The notes under the pieces are model-generated. The model searched no databases. It worked only from the letters and a program-made list of their open reading frames with translations, and was not told where the DNA came from. The position numbers were made by a program, and so were the translations under genes. A DNA stretch of 53,899 nucleotides from Pontibacter ummariensis. Lineage in GTDB: Bacteria > Bacteroidota > Bacteroidia > Cytophagales > Hymenobacteraceae. Each line of letters opens with the position of its first letter. The first letter of the stretch is position 1. Positions 8,680 through 14,932 of the stretch are shown one piece after another. Location of the stretch: positions 1-53,899 of the forward strand of contig NZ_FZOQ01000032.1 in NCBI RefSeq assembly GCF_900188175.1, given 5' to 3'.

Positions 8680-10746
8680 CTACAGCGCCGGGAACTTGCT
8701 GTCCTGTTGCCTGTTCTTAAGCTGTTTCAGAGCATCCGCAGCGGTGTGCACCGGCAGCTGGCATGTTTTGTTATAGCAGACATAGACCGTTGTCTGGCCC
8801 TGTATCGCTACTTTGTCCTCCAGTAATGGTATCTGGCTGCCTTCTCCTGTTTCACTGCCTAATAAGAGCATGTTGGGGAGGTAAAAGGCGCTTAGCTCGG
8901 CCCGCATTTCCGGGGCTGCGGGTCCAACAATGGCTACCTCGGCGGTAGGAGTCAGCTTATAGAAGTATAAAGAGGCCCAGTTGCTCAGGTGCGAAGGCTC
9001 TTTGACCAGGAGGTCTTTGACTTTGGCCAGCATTTCGTCTGATAGGCTGCTGTACTTTTCCTCGTCATAGGACAGGCCCAGGAAATGGAGGTTGGTGGCC
9101 ATCACGGAGTTAGAGGCGGGTACTACATTGTCGATGATCTCCTTTTTGCGGGCAATAAGCTTCTCAGAGCGTTTATCCGTGAAAAAGAACATGCCTTCCG
9201 CCTCATCAAAGAAGTTCTCCAGGCTATAGTCTACCAGCGCCTTGGCTTCCTGCAGCCACTGCTCGTCAAAGGTTACTTCATAAAGGCGGGTAAAGGCGCG
9301 CGCCAATAGTGCATAATCTTCCAGAAAGCCGTCAATCGTTGCTTTGCCCTCCTTATAGTTGTGGTACAGTTTTTCTCCCTCCTTCAGGCGGGCTAAGATG
9401 AACCGGGCGTTTTGCAGGGCCAGTTCCAGGAAGTGCTTGTTGCCAAACACATGGTAGGCGTCAGCCAGGCCTTTTAGCATTAACGCGTTCCAGGAGGTGA
9501 GGATTTTATCGTCGAGCCCCGGCCGGACGCGCTGAGCCCGCACCTCCATCAGTTTCTCTTTCCAGCTTTGCACCATATCTTCCAGTACGTCTACCTCCAG
9601 CTCGTTCTCTTCTGCAAAAGCCTCATCGGTAGAGCGGCGGTGCAGGATGTTGCGGCCATGCTCAAAGTTGCCGGCGGCTGTTACATGGTAGTACTTCGAG
9701 AAAAGAGGCTCCTCAGCACCTAAGATAGCCTGTAGCTCTTCTCTTGTGAAGGTGTAAAACCTGCCTTCCTCTCCCTCGCTGTCCGCATCCAGCGAGGAGT
9801 AAAACCCGCCTTCGCCGCTCATAAGCTCACGCGCTACAAATCCGATGGTCTCGTAGACTACGTCGTGGTAGAGCGTTTCACGTGTGGCCTGGTAAGCTTC
9901 TGCGTACAGGCTGATCAGCTGCCCGTTATCATACAGCATTTTCTCGAAGTGCGGCACCAGCCACGCATCATCCACCGAGTAACGGGCAAAGCCACCCCCG
10001 ATCTGGTCGTAAATGCCGCCGAAAGCCATTTCGCGCAAGGTTAGGTTGAGGTGGTTCAGCGCTGTCTGGTCACCCGTCTGGCTGTAGTAGCGGAGGAGGA
10101 AGAGGTAATTGGTGGGCATCGGAAACTTGGGTGCCTGCCCCATGCCACCCAGCTTTTTATCGAAGCGCGTGCTGAAGTTGTAGCCCATCAGCTTGAAGTC
10201 ATCTTCGCGTACCAAAAAGTTGCGCTGCCCCAGGCCGTACTTGTCTAACTCGCTACGGTTCAGGTGTTGTACAAACTGCTCTGCCGACTGATCCAGCTTC
10301 TCCCTGTTTTTTTGGTAGGCCTCCGCAATGTTTTTAAGCAGGCTTACCCACTGCTGCGGCTGAAAGTAAGTGCCGCCGTAAAAGGGCTTTGCCTCCGGTG
10401 TCAGAAAAACGTTGAGGGGCCAACCGCCTTGCAACCCCATCGCGTGCAGGGCATCCATGTACACGGCGTCCACGTCGGGCCGCTCTTCCCGGTCTACTTT
10501 AATGCACACGAAATGCTCGTTCATCACCGCTGCGATCGCTTCGTGCTCAAAAGACTGGTGCTCCATTACGTGGCACCAATGGCAGGCGGCATAGCCGATA
10601 CTCACGATGATGGGCTTATCCTCCTGCTTTGCTTTCTGCAGGGCCTCCTCGCCCCAGGGGTACCAGTCTACGGGGTTGTGGGCGTGTTGCAGCAGGTAAG
10701 GGCTGCTCTCCTGTATAAGTCGGTTCGTGTGTTTGTTCTCTCCCAT
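8680..10746 (-). CDS. Thioredoxin-domain protein of the YyaL/SPATA20 (DUF255) family
   Basis: 688 aa, a normal length for this family. Residues about 5-165 form the DUF255 thioredoxin-like domain with the diagnostic sequence ACHWCHVME; the redox cysteines are C55 and C58. Residues about 190-560 resemble an (alpha/alpha)6 barrel similar to N-acylglucosamine 2-epimerase or glycoside hydrolase folds, with aromatic-rich motifs such as GGFARYSVDDAW and LVPHFEKMLYDN. No signal peptide is present, so it is cytosolic. The biochemical role of this widespread family is not established; its architecture suggests a redox-linked enzyme. The next minus-strand gene upstream is the GSCFA gene, 138 bp away, so co-transcription is possible but unproven. 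Confidence 0.92.
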   Translation of the reverse strand: MGENKHTNRLIQESSPYLLQHAHNPVDWYPWGEEALQKAKQEDKPIIVSIGYAACHWCHVMEHQSFEHEAIAAVMNEHFVCIKVDREERPDVDAVYMDALHAMGLQGGWPLNVFLTPEAKPFYGGTYFQPQQWVSLLKNIAEAYQKNREKLDQSAEQFVQHLNRSELDKYGLGQRNFLVREDDFKLMGYNFSTRFDKKLGGMGQAPKFPMPTNYLFLLRYYSQTGDQTALNHLNLTLREMAFGGIYDQIGGGFARYSVDDAWLVPHFEKMLYDNGQLISLYAEAYQATRETLYHDVVYETIGFVARELMSGEGGFYSSLDADSEGEEGRFYTFTREELQAILGAEEPLFSKYYHVTAAGNFEHGRNILHRRSTDEAFAEENELEVDVLEDMVQSWKEKLMEVRAQRVRPGLDDKILTSWNALMLKGLADAYHVFGNKHFLELALQNARFILARLKEGEKLYHNYKEGKATIDGFLEDYALLARAFTRLYEVTFDEQWLQEAKALVDYSLENFFDEAEGMFFFTDKRSEKLIARKKEIIDNVVPASNSVMATNLHFLGLSYDEEKYSSLSDEMLAKVKDLLVKEPSHLSNWASLYFYKLTPTAEVAIVGPAAPEMRAELSAFYLPNMLLLGSETGEGSQIPLLEDKVAIQGQTTVYVCYNKTCQLPVHTAADALKQLKNRQQDSKFPAL

Positions 10747-10884
10747 CGTTTTATCAGGTACAAAGAAAAGGGCTTCAGGGCTGTAGCTGCGGGCATTACA
10801 CCTGCTGTTTCTACGCTTGGCTTGTCTCAGTTTTTACGGTCAAGTTACATAAAAGTGTTGGGCAGGCAAGTCCGGCAGGCGGGC

Positions 10885-11868
10885 TTACCTCTGTAGGAGT
10901 TGCTGTTGGAGGGCCTGCCTTTCTGCCGACGCCTCGATCTGATGCTGCTGTTCAAGGGCCTGTAACTGCTCCAGGGTTTTCCGAAGGAACGCTTGGTGTG
11001 CCGCTGATTGGGGGTGGAAGGGCCTGTGTGCCACAGCCCGCTTTATTTTCTCCCACTCCTTTATAAACTGCTGAAAGTCCTTTCTGTAATAGGCTTCTAC
11101 GAACTTCTGCCAGATATAATCCTCGGCGACTTCCGTTGGGTGCAGCATGTCCTCTTTGTAAAAGCGGTAGTCGCGCAGGTCGTCGAGCATGATTTCGTAA
11201 GCCGGGAAGTAAAGCACATCTTCGTGTGCCTCGGCTAGCTGATGGCACAACACGCGTAGGGTAGCTTTGCTGACACTGTTCATCGGAATCGTTTCCTTTA
11301 TATGGCGTACAGGGCTTACCGTTAGCAGCACTTTCAGGTTGGGGTTCATTAGCTTCAGAAAGCCATACATGTCCTCAAAGGCTTGCATTGTCTCTTCCAC
11401 ACTCAGCAGTACCCGCGAGAAGTTACTGGAGGGGAGCTTATGGCAGTTAGCCACTACTTTACCGTTGTAGTTTAACCGGTAAGCCACGGCAGTGCCTAAG
11501 GTAATGATGAGCAGGGAGGACTGCTGTAACTGCTCGCTCGTCTTGTTCAGCCTTGCCTGAATTTGCTGCAGCAGTTCCTGCTTGTGGGGGGAGGAGAGGG
11601 AGGAGTGTAAGTCGTAGGCATACCAGATTCCCTGCTGCTCTACCAGGTGCTGTTCAAAACTGTAGGGCTTACCGGAGGCGGCCTTGAGTAACAGGCAAAC
11701 AGAAACAGGGTTAAAGATAGTGCCGAAAGGGTTAACAAGGGCCTCTACCTTATGTTGCCGTAGCTTGGAGCCGATCACATCGGCAAAGCAGGAGCCAAGG
11801 GTGACTACCTTGTCCTGTAAGGTAAGGTTAAGGTCAGACTTTGGTACGTGTACTTCTGTGCGGAACAT
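10885..11868 (-). CDS. GSCFA domain protein
   Basis: 327 aa. The family name motif GSCFA lies at residues 25-29 in the context VVTLGSCFADVIG. The rest matches a GSCFA/SGNH-hydrolase-like fold: TLGTAVAYR near residue 130, SPVRHIKETIPMNSVSK near 200 with the conserved basic patch, and HPTEVAEDYIW near 253, which would hold a catalytic-type Asp/His pair. The C-terminal 50 residues are Gln-rich helix. No signal peptide is visible. The family is common in Bacteroidota and its substrate is not known. The gene lies just downstream of the rplI terminator, so it should have its own promoter, which I could not locate. Confidence 0.9.
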   Translation of the reverse strand: MFRTEVHVPKSDLNLTLQDKVVTLGSCFADVIGSKLRQHKVEALVNPFGTIFNPVSVCLLLKAASGKPYSFEQHLVEQQGIWYAYDLHSSLSSPHKQELLQQIQARLNKTSEQLQQSSLLIITLGTAVAYRLNYNGKVVANCHKLPSSNFSRVLLSVEETMQAFEDMYGFLKLMNPNLKVLLTVSPVRHIKETIPMNSVSKATLRVLCHQLAEAHEDVLYFPAYEIMLDDLRDYRFYKEDMLHPTEVAEDYIWQKFVEAYYRKDFQQFIKEWEKIKRAVAHRPFHPQSAAHQAFLRKTLEQLQALEQQHQIEASAERQALQQQLLQR

Positions 11869-11907
11869 AGCGATCTAGTTTTTAGCTTCTATACGTGGGG
11901 GAGGGCT

Positions 11908-11943
11908 AAAAAAAAGCGTCCTGCCTTTTGTGGGGCAGGACGC
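11908..11943 (-). terminator. Rho-independent terminator of rpsF-rpsR-rplI
   Basis: On the minus strand a 10-bp perfect GC-rich stem (GCGTCCTGCC and complement, 11916-11943) with an 8-nt loop is followed by an uninterrupted run of T. It lies 24 bp after the rplI stop. Confidence 0.94.
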
Positions 11944-11966
11944 AGGTAATAGTCTTTCAGATAAGC

Positions 11967-12410
11967 TTACTCAGCCACCACATTAAAACGTATCTGGTGC
12001 TTCACTTCTTTGTGCAGGTTCAGCGTAGCTGTGTATTCGCCAGCAGTTTTCACGTCCTGGTCGAAAGAAATACGCTTACGGTCTACATCAAAGCCTTTTG
12101 CTTTTAAAGCATCAGAAAGCTGCAGGGTAGTAACAGAACCGAAGATCTTTCCGGTCTCGCCTACTTTTGCAGGGATCTCCAGGGTGATATCACCGATGCT
12201 GTTGGCCAGCTCCTGTGCATCAGCTTTTACTTTCTCAGCTTTGTGTGCCGCCTGACGGATATTTTCAGCAACTACTTTCTTGCTTGACTTGTCAGCGATA
12301 ACAGCCAGCCCTTGTGGGATCAGGTAGTTACGGCCATAACCAGGCTTTACTTCAACGATATCGTTTTTGTAGCCTAAGTTCTTAACATCTTCTTTAAGTA
12401 TTACTTCCAT
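11967..12410 (-). CDS. rplI: Large ribosomal subunit protein bL9
   Basis: 147 aa, the usual length. The N-terminal domain begins MEVILKEDVKNLG and holds the L9 signature at residues 13-36 (G-Y-K-N, then V-K-P-G-Y-G-R-N-Y-L). A long connecting helix (about 40-75) leads to the C-terminal rRNA-binding domain. It is the last gene of the rpsF-rpsR-rplI operon, 12 bp after rpsR, and is closed by the hairpin at 11908-11943. bL9 binds 23S rRNA near the L1 stalk base and supports reading-frame maintenance. Confidence 0.98.
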   Translation of the reverse strand: MEVILKEDVKNLGYKNDIVEVKPGYGRNYLIPQGLAVIADKSSKKVVAENIRQAAHKAEKVKADAQELANSIGDITLEIPAKVGETGKIFGSVTTLQLSDALKAKGFDVDRKRISFDQDVKTAGEYTATLNLHKEVKHQIRFNVVAE

Positions 12411-12422
12411 CGTTTGACCTCC

Positions 12423-12674
12423 TTATTTTAAAGAATCTGTTACATAAGGTAAAATGGCAAGGTGTCTTGCTCTGGCAACAGCCTGAGCCACTTTGCGCTG
12501 GAACTTAAGGCTGGTACCTGTAAGCCTTCTTGGAAGGATCTTGCCCTGCTCGTTTACAAACTTCAGCAGGAAGTTGCCATCCTTATAGTCGATATACTTG
12601 ATACCGCTTTTCTTGAAACGGCAGTATTTCTGACGGTTCTCTGGTTTGTTTACTCTTTCGTTAACTAAGCTCAT
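12423..12674 (-). CDS. rpsR: Small ribosomal subunit protein bS18
   Basis: 83 aa. The conserved core includes YCRFKKSGIKYIDYKD (about residues 17-32) and the C-terminal KRQVAQAVARARHLAILPY-type basic helix (here KFQRKVAQAVARARHL). bS18 pairs with bS6 on the 30S platform. The start ATG overlaps the rpsF stop by one base (TAATG), indicating translational coupling and fitting the 1:1 need for S6 and S18. No CxxC zinc-ribbon N-terminus is seen, so this is the zinc-free form. Confidence 0.98.
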   Translation of the reverse strand: MSLVNERVNKPENRQKYCRFKKSGIKYIDYKDGNFLLKFVNEQGKILPRRLTGTSLKFQRKVAQAVARARHLAILPYVTDSLK

Positions 12675-13042
12675 TATCCTTTAACCTCCTCTTTTTTAGC
12701 TTGTGATTTGAACTCGCCGTTTCTTCTGCGCTCGTTGTAAGCCACAGCGTGCTTGTCAAGGGCAGTAGTCAAGAAACGAACTACTTTTTCATCACGGCGA
12801 TAAGCCAGTTCAAGGGCATCCACTACAGTGCCTGGTGCCTTAAATTCAACGAGGTGATAGAAACCAGTTGATTTCTTCTGGATTGGGTAAGCAAGCTTAC
12901 GAAGACCCCAGTTCTCTTCGTGAATAATGTCGGCGCCATTTTCCTTAAGCACCTGTCTGAACTTCTCGACCGTTTCCTGCATCTGCGCATCATTCAAAAG
13001 AGGCGTCAAGATGAAGACCGTTTCATAATTTTTCAATTCCAT
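12674..13042 (-). CDS. rpsF: Small ribosomal subunit protein bS6
   Basis: 122 aa starting at ATG 13042, giving the family-typical N-terminus MELKNYETVFILTP. The longer frame upstream begins with a TTG at 13075 that sits inside the -7 promoter box, before the expected transcription start, so it cannot be the real start. Conserved motifs include WGLRKLAYPIQKKSTGFY near residue 50 and the C-terminal ALDKHAVAYNERRR. It is first gene of rpsF-rpsR-rplI and is driven by the promoter at 13073-13103. Confidence 0.97.
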   Translation of the reverse strand: MELKNYETVFILTPLLNDAQMQETVEKFRQVLKENGADIIHEENWGLRKLAYPIQKKSTGFYHLVEFKAPGTVVDALELAYRRDEKVVRFLTTALDKHAVAYNERRRNGEFKSQAKKEEVKG

Positions 13043-13072
13043 CGGTTCGATTATGGTTTTAATTTTAGCCTG

Positions 13073-13103
13073 CAAAGGTACGCTTTGGTTTTATCATAAG
13101 CAA
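13073..13103 (-). promoter_or_regulatory. Promoter of the rpsF operon (Bacteroidota type)
   Basis: On the minus strand the -33 TTG (13103-13101) and the -7 TACCTTTG (13080-13073) are 20 nt apart, matching the Bacteroidota primary sigma consensus. Transcription should start near 13066, leaving a leader of about 24 nt before the ATG at 13042. Confidence 0.85.
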
Positions 13104-13477
13104 GTGGGTGTGAGGATTATTATGTGTAACAGCAGGAAGAAAAAGTAGCGAATTGGAAACACAGGGTGGCAGAAAACAAAAACTCCTATATATATAAGGT
13201 GTAGGCGGTCAGGCGAAGCGGATTTTTTGCACTGAAAAAGAGAACAATGGAGATGGGGATTTGGACTAAAACAAGAGTAGGTAGGGGTGTGAAACTTGTA
13301 ATATTTTTGAGTGCAAATTGTGTTATTCTTCTTAAAAGAGGGGGTAAAGGGAAAGGGTCTTATTTAAACTGATTCTAAATAAAAACGCTGAAAAGAGGTC
13401 GATACGAGCAATTTATCCATTTTTTAAAGGTAAAATGGAAGGGGGTGCAATAGGGCCAAATAATAAACTTATTCTGT
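13104..13477. other. Gene-free AT-rich spacer between the rpsF and act promoters
   Basis: About 370 bp between two divergent promoters. It contains runs such as CTCCTATATATATAAGG near 13182 and several A-rich tracts. I see no reading frame, hairpin of note or RNA motif here. It could hold binding sites that regulate the respiratory operon, but none can be named. Confidence 0.5.
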
Positions 13478-13507
13478 TTGATTAATGGAATTCGCATAGT
13501 AGATTTG
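13478..13507 (+). promoter_or_regulatory. Promoter of the act-cox respiratory operon
   Basis: The -33 TTG at 13478-13480 (within TTTG) and -7 TAGATTTG at 13500-13507 are 19 nt apart, an excellent match to the Bacteroidota consensus. Predicted start near 13514, leaving a leader of about 45 nt before the ATG at 13559. Confidence 0.85.
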
Positions 13508-13558
13508 TGCCCGTAAGTTATTTCACCATATACTAAACACACACAAGTGATCTTGGCT

Positions 13559-14896
13559 ATGATTAGCTGTATACCTAAAATTAAAGCAAAAGTTTTCTTC
13601 GCCTTTTTGTTTTCTCTGGTGGTGTCTTTTGGCGCCTTAGCTCAGGGGGCAGCAGAGCAGGCGCAGGTAAGCGACGAAGGAGTAGTGCCAGGTGCTGCTG
13701 AAGGTGCCGTGGAAGCTGCAAACGCAGGTGGTTTGCCTGTAGATGATCCTGCTATTGTAAGTGCGGGTAACCAGTTGTTTAAAAATAACTGTGCTGTCTG
13801 TCACTCTGCCGGTAGCGATGTAATTGTAGGACCAGGCTTAGCAGGAATTAATGAGAGAAGAAGCCAGGATTGGTTGCTGAAGTGGATTAAGAACTCTCAG
13901 GCATTGATTCAGGCAGGAGACGCGGAGGCGGTTGCTGTTTACAACGAGTACAACAAGCAGGCGATGCCCTCTTTCAACTTCAAAGACGAAGAGATCGTCT
14001 CTATCCTGACTTATATCAAATCTGCGGAGGCTGAAGTGGCGGCAGTGCCAACAACAGTAGGCTCGGGTGAGGACCAGCCTGCCGGTGAGAACGTGGGGAC
14101 AGATGCTATTGGGGCTGTTGGAAACTACCTGGATATTATCCTGGTGGTATTGATCCTTGTGTTGATCGTGTTGATCGTTACCCTGTTGCTGATCTCCTCT
14201 GTCCTAAAAGGTTACCTGAACAAGAACCGTCAGTTGGATGAGTTTGATAATGAGGTGGTGAACCAGCGCTTCGACTTCTCCAAGATATATAAGTCTAAAG
14301 TAGTGCGCTCTCTTGTCGGGTTGATCTTTGTGGTGGTGTTGCTCGATTTGACCCTTGGTTATGCGATGGGTGTGGGTATACAGCAGGGCTATCAGCCAAA
14401 GCAGCCAATTGCCTTCTCGCACAAGCTGCACGCTGGTGAGCACCAGATCAACTGTAACTACTGCCACACAACGGTGTATGAGAGCCAGAGCGCAAGTATT
14501 CCTTCTGCCAATATCTGTATGAACTGCCACAGCCAGATCAAAACAGAGTCTCCGGAAATTCAAAAGATATACAGGGCGATTGAGCGCGGTAGGCCAATTG
14601 AGTGGGTGCGTATCCACAACCTGCCAGACCTGGCTTACTTCAACCACTCACAGCACACACAAGTGGGTGGGGTAGAGTGTGAGACTTGCCACGGTCCGAT
14701 CCAGGAAATGGATGTGGTGTACCAGTACTCCCCGCTAACCATGGGCTGGTGTATTAACTGTCACCGCGAAACGCCTTTGAACACGGAGGGTAACGGCTAC
14801 TACGATAAGCTGGTTGAGTTGCACGAAAAATCGTCCAGAGGAACATTTACGGTGGCTTCTAATGGTGGTACTGAGTGTGCCCGCTGCCACTACTAA
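13559..14896 (+). CDS. actA: Alternative complex III subunit ActA, multiheme cytochrome c
   Basis: 445 aa from the ATG at 13559; an in-frame GTG at 13547 would add four residues but the ATG gives the cleaner signal peptide (residues about 1-29, ending GALAQ). Six CXXCH heme motifs are present: C78-H82 (CAVCH) in an N-terminal monoheme class I domain with a probable Met ligand in AMPSF (M136), then after two membrane helices (about 190-213 and 249-268) a pentaheme region with CNYCH 299-303, CMNCH 320-324, CETCH 374-378, CINCH 398-402 and CARCH 440-444. ActA passes electrons from the quinol-oxidising core of ACIII to periplasmic acceptors or the oxidase. It is first gene of the actABCDEF-cox operon. 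The fused N-terminal heme domain makes it larger than pentaheme-only ActA. Confidence 0.94.
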   Translation: MISCIPKIKAKVFFAFLFSLVVSFGALAQGAAEQAQVSDEGVVPGAAEGAVEAANAGGLPVDDPAIVSAGNQLFKNNCAVCHSAGSDVIVGPGLAGINERRSQDWLLKWIKNSQALIQAGDAEAVAVYNEYNKQAMPSFNFKDEEIVSILTYIKSAEAEVAAVPTTVGSGEDQPAGENVGTDAIGAVGNYLDIILVVLILVLIVLIVTLLLISSVLKGYLNKNRQLDEFDNEVVNQRFDFSKIYKSKVVRSLVGLIFVVVLLDLTLGYAMGVGIQQGYQPKQPIAFSHKLHAGEHQINCNYCHTTVYESQSASIPSANICMNCHSQIKTESPEIQKIYRAIERGRPIEWVRIHNLPDLAYFNHSQHTQVGGVECETCHGPIQEMDVVYQYSPLTMGWCINCHRETPLNTEGNGYYDKLVELHEKSSRGTFTVASNGGTECARCHY

Positions 14897-14932
14897 TTTT
14901 TAATTCAAGTATTCGAGTTTCTTAGATATAAA

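Noticed and set aside
13182..13200. CTCCTATATATATAAGG as a promoter for the act operon
   Set aside because: It resembles an AT-rich run, not the Bacteroidota consensus, and is 360 bp from the start; the promoter at 13478-13507 fits far better.
13306..13313. TATTTTTG box as a second act promoter
   Set aside because: It matches the -7 consensus but no TTG lies 18-22 nt upstream.
13547..13558. GTG start for actA four codons upstream
   Set aside because: The ATG at 13559 gives a normal signal peptide, and GTG offers no advantage; both are possible but the ATG is preferred.
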